15,535 bases of DNA from positions 1 through 15,535 of the forward strand of contig CAZVUN010000068.1 in NCBI GenBank assembly GCA_964629975.1, written 5' to 3'. The translations under genes were made by a program, and so were the position numbers. Numbering within the stretch: position 1 is the first letter of the stretch; the number at the start of each line of letters is the position of its first letter. This DNA comes from G020354085 sp964629975. Lineage in GTDB: Bacteria; Pseudomonadota; Gammaproteobacteria; Acidiferrobacterales; Sulfurifustaceae. Shown here piece by piece: positions 5,277 through 12,867 of the stretch. Under the pieces are notes generated by a model, which was not told the origin of the DNA, did not search any database, and saw only the letters and a program-made list of their open reading frames with translations.

Positions 5277-6212
5277 ATGCTTGCCAAGAAACTCATTGTC
5301 ACCGCCATCCTCGGCGCTGCGGCCGCCATCGCCCTTAGCGCCGACGCCGATGCCGTGCGCGACGGCAGCCCGGAGCGCCCGCTGCGGGTGATGCTGGTCC
5401 CGGCCGACGGCGGCACCGAGGACGGCACCAAGGCCGACTTCCTCCCGGTGTTCAACGCCGTCTCGCGCAGCACCGGACTGAAGTTCGACATCAAGGTCGG
5501 CCAGAGCTATGGCGCGGTGATGGAGGCGATCTGCGCCAAGCAGACCGAGATCGCGTTCTTCGGCCCGGCGAGCTACATCCCGGTGCGCGACAAGGGCTGC
5601 GCCAAGCTCCTCGCCGTGGCGGTGCACCATGGCAATTCCGTCTACTACTCCGGTCTGTTCACGCGCGCCGACGCGCCCTACCAGAGCCCCAAGGACGTCA
5701 AGGGGGCGCGTCTGGCGCTCGGCGACGTGAACTCGACCTCGAGCTTCCTCTACCCGGTGGCGATGCTGATGGACGCGGGTGTCAATCCGGCGCGCGACAT
5801 GAAGCAGGTAGTGATCACCGGCAGCCACGCCAACTCGCTCAAGGCCGTGGCCGAGGGCAAGGCCGACGTGAGCGGTGCGTCCTTCGACTCGCTGGAGAAA
5901 GCGATCAAGCAGGGCGCCATCGACCCGAAGAAGGTGCGGGTGCTGGCCAAGAGCGATCCGATCCCGCAGCCGCCGCTCGCCATGTCCACCGCGCTGCCCG
6001 AGGCCACGCAGAAGAAGCTGAAGGATGCCTTCAACAACGTGCACAAGGCGCCGGGCGTCACCCCGGACATGATCCGCGGCTATGGCGGCGCCAAGGTCGA
6101 CCGCTACGATGCCTCGTTCCCGGAATCGGGTATGGACGTCGCCGGCCGGAAGATGGCGCTGGTCGACGATCAGGTGAAGGCCGAGATCCTCAAGAAGGCC
6201 GCGCAGCGCTGA
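5277..6212 (+). CDS. phnD: Phosphonate ABC transporter, periplasmic substrate-binding protein
   Basis: Product of 311 residues. A Sec signal peptide is clear: basic M-L-A-K-K, a hydrophobic core at 6-20, and a likely cleavage after A-D-A (24-26). There is no lipobox cysteine, so it is a soluble periplasmic protein. The mature part begins with P-L-R-V-M-L-V-P-A-D-G-G and contains S-Y-G-A-V-M-E-A-I, E-I-A-F-F-G-P-A-S-Y and G-D-V-N-S-T-S-S-F-L-Y-P, the residues that frame the phosphonate pocket in PhnD (the S-T-S loop binds the phosphonate oxygens). It delivers phosphonates to PhnCE. ATG at 5277 has AGGAGG at 5261-5266; an in-frame ATG at 5235 would put 14 polar residues before the signal peptide and is rejected. 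The strong ribosome binding site fits the high stoichiometry needed for a binding protein. Confidence 0.93.
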   Translation: MLAKKLIVTAILGAAAAIALSADADAVRDGSPERPLRVMLVPADGGTEDGTKADFLPVFNAVSRSTGLKFDIKVGQSYGAVMEAICAKQTEIAFFGPASYIPVRDKGCAKLLAVAVHHGNSVYYSGLFTRADAPYQSPKDVKGARLALGDVNSTSSFLYPVAMLMDAGVNPARDMKQVVITGSHANSLKAVAEGKADVSGASFDSLEKAIKQGAIDPKKVRVLAKSDPIPQPPLAMSTALPEATQKKLKDAFNNVHKAPGVTPDMIRGYGGAKVDRYDASFPESGMDVAGRKMALVDDQVKAEILKKAAQR

Positions 6213-6243
6213 GCCCGCGCCGGCAACCGCAAGGAGTCGCGCC

Positions 6244-7047
6244 GTGTTGAGATTCGACAACGTGACCAAGCGTTACCCCGACGGCACCGAGGCGATCCGC
6301 GACTTCTCGCTGCACGTCCCGCGCGGCCAGTTCTGCGTGCTGCTCGGGCCTTCCGGGGCCGGCAAGTCCACGCTGCTGCGGCTGCTGAACGGCCTGACTC
6401 GGCCCAGCGCCGGCGAGGTCGCGCTCGCCGGCGAAACACTCACCGACCGGACGCTGCCGCGCCTGCGGCGCAAGGTGGCGACCGTGCACCAGCAGTTCAA
6501 CCTCACGCCGCGCCTGTCGGTGGCGCTCAACGTGCTCGCCGGCGCGCTGCCGCAGGTGCCATGGTGGCGCGCCGCGCTCGCCTGGTTTCCCGCCCCGTTG
6601 CGCGCCAAGGCCTGCCACCTGCTCGCCGAGGTCGGGCTCACGCCCGAACACCTGCCGCGCCGGGTGTCGGAGCTCTCCGGCGGGCAGCAGCAACGCGTCG
6701 GCATCGCGCGCGCCTTCATGATGGACCCGGCGGTGCTGCTGGTCGATGAGCCGGTGGCGAGCCTCGATCCGCGCATCGCGCGCGGCATCCTGCAGCTGCT
6801 GCGCCGCCAGTCGCGTGCCCACGGCGCGACGGTGCTGTGCAGCCTGCACCAGCCGGAGCTGGCGCGCGAGTTCGGTGACCGCATCGTGGCCGTGAGCCAC
6901 GGGCGCCTGGTGTTCGACGGCGCACCGCACGAATTCACCGACCCGGTGTGCGAAAACCTCTACCACGGCGCGCTGGCGCGGCCCGCGCACGAGGACGCGG
7001 CGGCCGCACCGGTGCTCACACCCGCGCTCGAAGGTGTTGCCGCCTAG
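6244..7047 (+). CDS. phnC: Phosphonate ABC transporter, ATP-binding protein
   Basis: Product of 267 residues with a full ABC ATPase set: Walker A G-P-S-G-A-G-K-S (35-42), Q-loop V-H-Q-Q-F-N-L (81-87), signature L-S-G-G-Q-Q-Q-R-V (144-152), Walker B V-L-L-V-D-E-P (164-170) and H-loop C-S-L-H-Q (199-203). PhnC energises phosphonate import through PhnE. The start is a GTG at 6244 preceded by AAGGAG seven bases upstream. It lies 31 bases after phnD and 8 bases before phnE, giving the order D-C-E rather than the C-D-E of E. coli. It is distinguished from PhnK and PhnL, which belong to the lyase complex, by its position and its typical importer sequence. Confidence 0.93.
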   Translation: MLRFDNVTKRYPDGTEAIRDFSLHVPRGQFCVLLGPSGAGKSTLLRLLNGLTRPSAGEVALAGETLTDRTLPRLRRKVATVHQQFNLTPRLSVALNVLAGALPQVPWWRAALAWFPAPLRAKACHLLAEVGLTPEHLPRRVSELSGGQQQRVGIARAFMMDPAVLLVDEPVASLDPRIARGILQLLRRQSRAHGATVLCSLHQPELAREFGDRIVAVSHGRLVFDGAPHEFTDPVCENLYHGALARPAHEDAAAAPVLTPALEGVAA

Positions 7048-7055
7048 CACCGCGC

Positions 7056-8066
7056 ATGAGCGACATCTCCGTCAACCGCGCGGACAGCTGGCGTCTCGAT
7101 CCGCCGTACAACACACGCCACGTGCTGATCGCGCTCGCGGCGGCTGCCTTGCTCGCCGTGACCGGCATGCGCATGGAAGTCCCGCGCCTGCTGCATGACA
7201 GCGCCCAGGCGGTCGGCTACGCGGTGGGCCTCGCCGAGCACTCGCCGGTGGCCGACGGCCTGAGGCGCGTCGGTGAATCGCTGTGGCCGCTGCGCATCGC
7301 CGAGGAGATCGAGACCGCGCGTATCGAGAATCTCGACCGCGACCAGCTGCCGTGGCTCGCGCGCATCGAAATCCGCGAGATCCGCGAGCCGCGCATGAAC
7401 ACCCAGACCCTGCAGATCGAGGAGACGGTGGAGCGCAAGGAAGTGCTCGTCAAGCCGCTCGGCTATCTCACGCACGTGCTCGCCAAGATGCTCGAGACAC
7501 TGGAGATGGCGCTGTGGGGCACGCTGCTCGCGGTGCTGCTGTCGGTGCCGCTCGCCTACTACGCCTCGGCCAACTACGCGCCCAACCGCCTCGCCTACCA
7601 CACCGCGCGCTCGACCATCAGCCTGTTTCGCGCCGTGCCGGAGCTGGTGAGCGCGCTGTTCCTGGTGCTGGCCTTCGGCTTCGGGCCGATCGCCGGCTTC
7701 CTTGCGCTCGGCATCCACGGCGCCGGCTTCCTCGGCAAGTTCTACGCCGAGGACATCGAGAACGCCGATCGCGGTCCGCAGGAGGCGCTCGCCGCGATCG
7801 GCGCCGGCAAGCTGAAGACCCTGTGGTACGGCGTGCTGCCGCAGGTGCTGCCGCAGTACATCGCCTACACGCTCTACATCCTCGATCGCAACGTGCGCAT
7901 GGCCACGGTGATCGGCATCGTCGGGGCGGGCGGCATCGGCCTCGAGCTCAAGGGCCGCTTCGACATGTTCCACTTCGGACACGTCGGCACGATCCTGCTG
8001 GTCATCTTCCTCACGGTGTTCCTGCTCGATCAGTTCTCGGCGCGCCTGCGCGCGCGCATCCTGTAG
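7056..8066 (+). CDS. phnE: Phosphonate ABC transporter, permease, with long N-terminal insertion
   Basis: Product of 336 residues. One membrane segment lies at about 22-40. A long soluble region (about 41-148) follows, then the permease core with hydrophobic segments near 150-172, 196-226, 268-295 and 308-326. The cytoplasmic EAA loop that contacts PhnC is at about 243-266 (E-A-L-A-A-I-G-A-G-K-L-K-T-L-W). The core is standard PhnE, but the protein is about 60 residues longer than the usual ~275. The extra length is a charged stretch (about 70-135) rich in Glu, Arg and Ile, between the first and second membrane segments, where it would face the periplasm. Only one phnE is present, so the channel is presumably a homodimer. 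Confidence 0.9.
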   Translation: MSDISVNRADSWRLDPPYNTRHVLIALAAAALLAVTGMRMEVPRLLHDSAQAVGYAVGLAEHSPVADGLRRVGESLWPLRIAEEIETARIENLDRDQLPWLARIEIREIREPRMNTQTLQIEETVERKEVLVKPLGYLTHVLAKMLETLEMALWGTLLAVLLSVPLAYYASANYAPNRLAYHTARSTISLFRAVPELVSALFLVLAFGFGPIAGFLALGIHGAGFLGKFYAEDIENADRGPQEALAAIGAGKLKTLWYGVLPQVLPQYIAYTLYILDRNVRMATVIGIVGAGGIGLELKGRFDMFHFGHVGTILLVIFLTVFLLDQFSARLRARIL

Positions 8067-8095
8067 CGGACCGCAAGACCCGCGAGCGCGCACCG

Positions 8096-8605
8096 ATGCC
8101 CCCTCCCTTGTCTACCCCTCCGGGCCACACCGCCGACGCGCTGCACGTTGCGCGCGCCGACTGGGCGCGCGCGTGGGCGGCGCTGCCGGCCGAGGAGATC
8201 CTGAGCGCGGCCGAGGCGATCGCGCGCACGCACGAGGTGCAGGACATCGGCCTGCCGCAGGCCGGGCTCGGCCTGCTGACGCTGCGCGACGGCGCCTTCC
8301 ACGAGCCGTTCTATCTTGGCGAGGTGCCGGTGGCGCGCGCCGCGGTGCAGGTGCGCACGCGCGAGGGGCGCACGGGACACGGCGGCGCCGTGCGCATCGA
8401 CGATCGGGCGCGGCTCACACGTGCCTTTGCAATCCTCGACGCCACACTGAGCGCGCGCCTGCCGGGGTGGGAGGCGCTGGCGGCGCTCACCGAGCGCGGC
8501 ATGCGCGCGTACGCGCAGCACGACGCGCAGCGCCGGCATATCCTCGCGCGTACGCGTGTCGACTTCTCGCTCCTCGCGCAGACCGGGGAGGACGACGATG
8601 CCTGA
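8096..8605 (+). CDS. phnG: C-P lyase core complex subunit PhnG
   Basis: Product of 169 residues; E. coli PhnG has 150, and the difference is mostly a Pro-rich N-terminus here (residues 1-12). Recognised by the helical start A-R-A-D-W-A-R-A-W-A-A-L-P-A-E-E, the central F-H-E-P-F-Y-L-G-E-V-P-V-A-R-A-A-V-Q-V and the C-terminal R-T-R-V-D-F-S-L-L. PhnG belongs to the PhnGHIJ core and, with PhnH, PhnI and PhnL, supports the first step, joining the phosphonate to the 1' carbon of ribose with displacement of adenine from ATP. It starts 29 bases after phnE with no strong Shine-Dalgarno and ends inside the start of phnH (8-base overlap). Confidence 0.87.
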   Translation: MPPPLSTPPGHTADALHVARADWARAWAALPAEEILSAAEAIARTHEVQDIGLPQAGLGLLTLRDGAFHEPFYLGEVPVARAAVQVRTREGRTGHGGAVRIDDRARLTRAFAILDATLSARLPGWEALAALTERGMRAYAQHDAQRRHILARTRVDFSLLAQTGEDDDA

Positions 8606-9161
8606 GCCTGCACCGTCACGGTCGCCAAGCGCCGCGTGGCAGCCGACCACGCAGCAGCGCGTCTTCCGCCAGCTGCTCACGTGCTTCGCCCATCCGGGGC
8701 ACATCGCGGTGCTTGACGACGGCGATGCCCGGATGCAGGTGCTCGCCACCCTGCTCGATGGCGAGACCACGCTCGCCGATCCGCACGGTCTGATCGCGAC
8801 CGCCGACTGGGCGCGGCTTGAGGCGCGGCGCGCGGCGCCGGACCGGGCCGCCTTCGTGGTGGCCGACGGCGCGCACGCGCCCGAGTTCGCGCCGCAGCTT
8901 GGCTCGCTGGAATCGCCCGAACGCGGCGCGACGCTGATCCTCGCCGTCGCCGCGCTGGGCGAGGGGTCGGTCCTGCGCCTGAGCGGCCCGGGCATCGAGG
9001 ATCGCGCCGAGCTCGCCGTGCGCGGCTGGCACCGGCACTGGATCCGCGCGCGCGCCGACTGGGTGGCGAGCTTTCCGCTCGGCGTGGACATCATTCTGTG
9101 CGACGGGACGCGCTGCGCCGCGCTGCCGCGCACCACGCGCATTGAAAGGGAGCCGCACTGA
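8598..9161 (+). CDS. phnH: C-P lyase core complex subunit PhnH
   Basis: Product of 187 residues; E. coli PhnH has 194. Landmarks of the family are F-R-Q-L-L-T-C-F-A-H-P-G (23-34), L-L-D-G-E-T-T-L-A-D (52-61), L-S-G-P-G-I-E (128-134) and F-P-L-G-V-D-I-I-L-C (159-168). PhnH has a degenerate PLP-transferase-like fold with no cofactor and is a structural member of the PhnGHIJ core. ATG at 8598 sits in the last codons of phnG (ATGCCTGA), with GGGGAGG about six bases upstream. The stop shares one base with the phnI start. The overlaps imply coupled translation, which would help balance subunits. Confidence 0.9.
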   Translation: MPEPAPSRSPSAAWQPTTQQRVFRQLLTCFAHPGHIAVLDDGDARMQVLATLLDGETTLADPHGLIATADWARLEARRAAPDRAAFVVADGAHAPEFAPQLGSLESPERGATLILAVAALGEGSVLRLSGPGIEDRAELAVRGWHRHWIRARADWVASFPLGVDIILCDGTRCAALPRTTRIEREPH

Positions 9162-10261
9162 TGGCCTATGTCGCAATCAAGGGCGGGCGCGCGGCGATCG
9201 AGGCCGCGGCGCAGGCCACCGAGTTCCTGCGCACCGGCGGCGAGGGGCAAACGCCGCTTGCGCTCGAGACCATCGAGCAGCAACTGCGCCTGCTGGTCTC
9301 GCGCGTGGTCTCCGAAGGCGGGCTCTATCACCCGCGGCTTGCGGCGCTCGCCATCAAGCAGTTCCAGGGCGACACCCTGGAGGCGGGTTTCGCGCTGCGC
9401 GCCTATCGCTCGACCCGGCCGCGCCTGCTCGAGACCCCGCCGCAGGACACCGGGCGCATGCGTCTGCTGCGCCGCATCTCGGCGGCGTTCAAGGACATCC
9501 CGGGCGGGCAGATGCTCGGGCCGACGTATGACTATGCGTTGCGGCTCATGCGCCTGGAGCTGGCCGATGAATCCCCGCAGGCCTTCAAGGACGTCGCGCG
9601 CCGTTTCCTTGCCACCACCCCCGAGGCCGAACTGCCGGCGAGTTTTCCCAAGGTGCTCGAGGCGCTGCGCGCCGAGGGATTGTTGCCGCCGGTGCGCGCC
9701 ACACCGGCGAGCGCCTTCGACATCACGCGCGAACCGCTGGTGTTCCCGGTATCGCGCCCGGCGGCGCTCGCCACCCTGGCGCGCGCCGAGACCGGCTCGC
9801 TGCTCGCCATCGCCTACTCCAGCATGCGCGGCTACGGCGATATCCATCCCACGGTGGCGGAGCTGCGCGTCGGCTACCTGCCGGTGATGCTCCCGCACCC
9901 GGTAACCGGCGAGCCGATGGAGGCCGGCGAGGTGCTCATGACCGAGTGCGAGGTGGTGGCCATGTACGAGGACGCGCAAGCGGGTGCGCCGCCGACCTTC
10001 ACGCTCGGCTACGGGGCCTGCTTCGGCCACAACGAGACCAAGGCGATCAGCATGGCGATCCTCGATCGCGCCTTGCAAAAGGGCATGCGCGATGGGCCCA
10101 CGCACCCGGCGGAAGATCCGGAGTTCGTGCTGCTGCACGTGGACGGCGTCGATTCGATGGGTTTCTGCGCGCACTACAAGATGCCGCACTACGTGACCTT
10201 CCAGTCCGACCTCGACCGGCTGCGCACCACCCGGCGCAAGGCCGCGGAGAATGCCTCATGA
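9161..10261 (+). CDS. phnI: C-P lyase core subunit PhnI (nucleosidase)
   Basis: Product of 366 residues; E. coli PhnI has 354. The N-terminus M-A-Y-V-A-I-K-G-G is the family signature, followed by E-Q-Q-L-R-L-L-V-S-R-V-V-S-E-G-G (39-54) and D-I-P-G-G-Q-M-L-G-P-T-Y-D-Y (112-125). The C-terminal part holds G-Y-G-A-C-F-G-H-N-E-T-K-A-I-S-M-A. In E. coli PhnI alone is a nucleosidase for ATP/GTP; with PhnGHL it makes ribose 1-phosphonate 5-triphosphate. The start overlaps the phnH stop (TGATG) and the stop overlaps phnJ (ATGA). AAAGGGAG upstream gives a ribosome binding site. Confidence 0.94.
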   Translation: MAYVAIKGGRAAIEAAAQATEFLRTGGEGQTPLALETIEQQLRLLVSRVVSEGGLYHPRLAALAIKQFQGDTLEAGFALRAYRSTRPRLLETPPQDTGRMRLLRRISAAFKDIPGGQMLGPTYDYALRLMRLELADESPQAFKDVARRFLATTPEAELPASFPKVLEALRAEGLLPPVRATPASAFDITREPLVFPVSRPAALATLARAETGSLLAIAYSSMRGYGDIHPTVAELRVGYLPVMLPHPVTGEPMEAGEVLMTECEVVAMYEDAQAGAPPTFTLGYGACFGHNETKAISMAILDRALQKGMRDGPTHPAEDPEFVLLHVDGVDSMGFCAHYKMPHYVTFQSDLDRLRTTRRKAAENAS

Positions 10262-11157
10262 CGCCGAACTATGAACTGCCGCGCGATGAGGCCGGCTACT
10301 CCTTCGGCTTCCTCGATGAATACGCCAAGCGGGAGATCCGCCGCGCGATCTTGAAGGCGGTATCGATCCCCGGCTACCAGACGCCCTATGCCTCGCGCGA
10401 GATGCCCATGGGCCGCGGCTTCGGCACCGGTGGCCTGCAGCTGACCTTGTCCCTGATCGGACCCGACGATACCCTCAAGGTGATCGACCAGGGATCGGAC
10501 GACTCGGTCAATGCCGTGAACCTGCGCGAGTTCGTGCGGCTCACCTGCCCGGGGGTCGCGCTCACCGAACGCACCGAGGCGGCGACGCTCATCCAGTCGC
10601 GCCACCGCATCCCGGAAATACCGCTGCGTGCCGATCAGATTCTGGTGCTGCAGGTCCCCTACCCCGATCCGCTGGTGGTGGTGGAGCCGTCGGAGGCCAA
10701 ACGCAGAATCATGCACGGCGAGGCCGACTACGCGCGCCTGCTGGTCAAACTCTACGAGGATCTCGTGCGCTTCGACGAGATCACCCTCTCGCACCGCTAC
10801 CCCACGCGCATCCACGGCCACTATGTCATCGATCCCTCGCCGATCCCGCGCTGGGACGTGCCGCGCCTGCACCGCTCGCCCGCGCTCGTCCTGCTCGGCG
10901 CCGGGCGCGAGAAGAAGATCTACGCCGTGCCGCCCTACACCGACGCCGTGCCGCTCGCCTTCGAGGACCAGCCGTTCCGCGTCGAGGACTTCCGCGACGC
11001 GGCCGGAAGGCGGCGCGCCTGTGCGCGTTGCGGCGCGACCGATTCGTTCCTCGACGAGCTGATCGACCCGGCGGGCGGCCGCGTCTGGCAGTGCTCGGAT
11101 TCGGCCTACTGCCACGAGCGCCTCTCCCGGCAGACCCGGACCGAGGTGCAGGCATGA
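10258..11157 (+). CDS. phnJ: Alpha-D-ribose 1-methylphosphonate 5-phosphate C-P lyase
   Basis: Product of 299 residues, the catalytic C-P bond-cleaving radical SAM enzyme. The four cysteines of its iron-sulfur/zinc site are at 255, 258, 279 and 285 (C-x2-C-x20-C-x5-C); E. coli has x21 in the middle loop, so this one is a residue shorter. Gly39, in S-I-P-G-Y-Q, corresponds to E. coli Gly32, the proposed glycyl-radical position. Other blocks are M-G-R-G-F-G-T-G-G-L-Q-L-T (51-63), Q-S-R-H-R-I-P-E-I-P and G-A-G-R-E-K-K-I-Y-A-V-P-P-Y. All elements for activity are intact. It releases the alkyl group of alkylphosphonates, methane from methylphosphonate, and yields the cyclic 1,2-phosphate of ribose 5-phosphate. 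ATGA junctions couple it to phnI and phnK. Confidence 0.95.
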   Translation: MTPNYELPRDEAGYSFGFLDEYAKREIRRAILKAVSIPGYQTPYASREMPMGRGFGTGGLQLTLSLIGPDDTLKVIDQGSDDSVNAVNLREFVRLTCPGVALTERTEAATLIQSRHRIPEIPLRADQILVLQVPYPDPLVVVEPSEAKRRIMHGEADYARLLVKLYEDLVRFDEITLSHRYPTRIHGHYVIDPSPIPRWDVPRLHRSPALVLLGAGREKKIYAVPPYTDAVPLAFEDQPFRVEDFRDAAGRRRACARCGATDSFLDELIDPAGGRVWQCSDSAYCHERLSRQTRTEVQA

Positions 11158-12139
11158 GCAAGATCCTCGAGGTGCGCGGCCTCACCCGCATCCACGGCCG
11201 CGGCTGCGCACTGTGCATCGAGGCCACCGGCCCCGAGTCCGACACCAACGTCTGCCCGCACTGCGGCACGGTGGTGGCGGCGCACGACGTGTCCTTCGAT
11301 CTGTATCGCGGCGAGATCCTCGGCATCATCGGCGAGTCGGGCAGCGGCAAGTCGACGGTGGTCAAGACCCTGTACTTCGACGACGCGCCGAGCGCCGGCG
11401 AGGCGATCTTCTTCGACGACGACCGTCAATACGAGCTGTTCGCGCTCAACGCCGCGCGCCAGCGCTGGCTGCGCAACCACCGCTTCGGCATGGTCTACCA
11501 GAACCCGCACCTCGGGCTCAATTTCAATGTCAGCGCCGGCGGCAACATCGCCGAGCGCCTGCTCATGAGCGACATCGCCCACTACGGCGCGATCCGCGCC
11601 CGCGCCGAAGAGCTGCTCGCGCGCACCGAGGTGCTGGCGGCACGCATGGACGAGAGCCCGCGGACATTCTCCGGCGGCATGCAGCAGCGCGTGCAGATCG
11701 CCAAGGCGCTGGCCACGCGCCCGGTGCTGCTGTTCCTCGATGAGGTCACGAGCGGCCTGGACCTCTCCGTGCAGGCGGCGATCCTTGATCTCATCCGCGA
11801 GATCCAGCGCGAGCTCGGCACCGCGATGATCGTCGTGACCCACGACCTGGGCGTGGTGCGGCTGCTCGCCGGCCGCACGCTGGTGATGAAATACGGGCGC
11901 GTGATCGAGTCCGGCCTCACCGACCAGATCCTCGAGGANNNNNNNNNNNNNNNNNNNNNNNNNNNNNNNNNNNNNNNNNNNNNNNNNNNNNNNNNNNNNN
12001 NNNNNNNNNNNNNNNNNNNNNNNNNNNNNNNNNNNNNNTGATGAAATACGGGCGCGTGATCGAGTCCGGCCTCACCGACCAGATCCTCGAGGACCCGCAG
12101 CACCCCTACAGCCAGCGGCTGGTGGCGGCAGCATTGTGA
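11154..12139 (+). CDS. phnK: C-P lyase ABC-type ATPase PhnK (interrupted by artefactual N gap)
   Basis: Walker A G-E-S-G-S-G-K-S-T (60-68), signature F-S-G-G-M-Q-Q-R-V (172-180), Walker B V-L-L-F-L-D-E (191-197) and the H-loop V-V-T-H-D (228-232) are complete. PhnK docks on PhnJ in the lyase core, and its ATPase activity drives complex turnover. Between the first strand and Walker A is an insert with two CxxC pairs (C18/C21, C34/C37), absent from E. coli PhnK and shaped like a small zinc ribbon. The coordinates include 100 N and a duplicated 55-bp flank. Removing 155 bases restores an uninterrupted 276-residue frame ending in the typical D-P-Q-H-P-Y-S-Q-R-L-V tail at a TGA (12137-12139). As deposited, the frame is broken across the gap, because 986 is not a multiple of three. 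Confidence 0.92.
11884..12093 (+). repeat. 55-bp identical flanks of the N gap (contig-end overlap)
   Basis: Bases 11884-11938 and 12039-12093 are identical over 55 positions, immediately left and right of the N run. The duplicated stretch encodes part of the PhnK C-terminus. An exact 55-base overlap at two contig ends is what a de Bruijn assembler with k = 55 leaves behind, so this is not a biological repeat. Confidence 0.93.
11939..12038. other. Scaffold gap of exactly 100 N
   Basis: One hundred undetermined bases, the default placeholder length for a gap of unknown size. Because the flanks overlap, the real gap length is most likely zero (in effect minus 55). Confidence 0.97.
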
Positions 12140-12147
12140 GTTGCGCC

Positions 12148-12867
12148 ATGGACACGATCCTGAGCGTCGAGGGTTACGCCAAGCAGTTCCTGCTGCACGA
12201 TCGCGGCAAGCTCATTCCCTCGGCCGCGAACGTGAACCTCACGGTGCGCGCCGGACGGCTCACCGCGCTCGTGGGCCCGACCGGCGCCGGCAAGTCCTCG
12301 GTGCTGAAGGGCATCTACCGCACCTACCGGCCGTCGGGCGGGCGGCTGCTATACCGCGACGCGCACGGCCACACGATCGACCTGGCGCTCGCCACCGAAC
12401 ACCAGGTGCTCGAGCTGCGGCGGCGCGAGATCGGGTTCGTCACCCAGTTCCTGCACTGCCTGCCGCGCCAGGGGGCGCTCGACGTGGTCGCCGAGCCGCT
12501 GCTCGCGCGCGGCATCGCGCGCGCCGAGGCGCGCGCGCGCGCGGGCATGCTGCTTACGCGCCTGGCGGTGCCGCGGCGGCTGTGGAACGTGGCGCCGGCG
12601 ACCTTCTCGGGCGGGGAGAAGCAGCGCGTGAATCTGGCGCGCGGGCTGATCGGCCGGCCGCGCCTGCTGCTGCTCGATGAGCCGACTGCGAGCCTCGACC
12701 CCGCGACCACCGATCGGGCGGTCGAGCTGCTCCAGGAAATGAAACAGGAGGGCATCGGCATGCTCGCCATCTTTCACCACCCCGACCTCGTCAAACGTCT
12801 CGCCGACGACGTGGTGACGCTCGCCGCGCCGGTGGCGGCCGGCGATCTGATCGAGGAGCTGGCATGA
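12148..12867 (+). CDS. phnL: C-P lyase-associated ABC-type ATPase PhnL
   Basis: Product of 239 residues; E. coli PhnL has 226. Walker A G-P-T-G-A-G-K-S-S (43-51), signature F-S-G-G-E-K-Q-R-V (153-161), Walker B L-L-L-L-D-E-P (173-179) and H-loop F-H-H-P (209-212) are intact. The N-terminal A-K-Q-F-L-L-H (11-17) is typical of PhnL. In the pathway it acts with PhnGHI in forming ribose 1-phosphonate 5-triphosphate and stacks on PhnK in the assembled complex. ATG at 12148, 8 bases after phnK, is preferred by homology. A GTG at 12136, overlapping the phnK stop as GTGA, would add four residues and would match the overlap style of its neighbours. Neither has a strong ribosome binding site. The stop overlaps phnM (ATGA). 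Confidence 0.91.
   Translation: MDTILSVEGYAKQFLLHDRGKLIPSAANVNLTVRAGRLTALVGPTGAGKSSVLKGIYRTYRPSGGRLLYRDAHGHTIDLALATEHQVLELRRREIGFVTQFLHCLPRQGALDVVAEPLLARGIARAEARARAGMLLTRLAVPRRLWNVAPATFSGGEKQRVNLARGLIGRPRLLLLDEPTASLDPATTDRAVELLQEMKQEGIGMLAIFHHPDLVKRLADDVVTLAAPVAAGDLIEELA

Noticed and set aside
4431..6269. 612-codon minus-strand open frame antisense to phnF and phnD
   Set aside because: Arg/His-rich with no recognisable domain; the opposite strand encodes conserved proteins with good ribosome binding sites.
8030..10189. 719-codon open frame on the minus strand, antisense to phnG, phnH and phnI
   Set aside because: Low-complexity Arg/His/Ala/Gly composition typical of an antisense frame in GC-rich DNA. 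The plus strand carries clear PhnG, PhnH and PhnI.
11884..12093. Biological tandem duplication within phnK
   Set aside because: The copies flank a default-length N run and are exactly 55 bases long and identical; collapsing them restores the gene.
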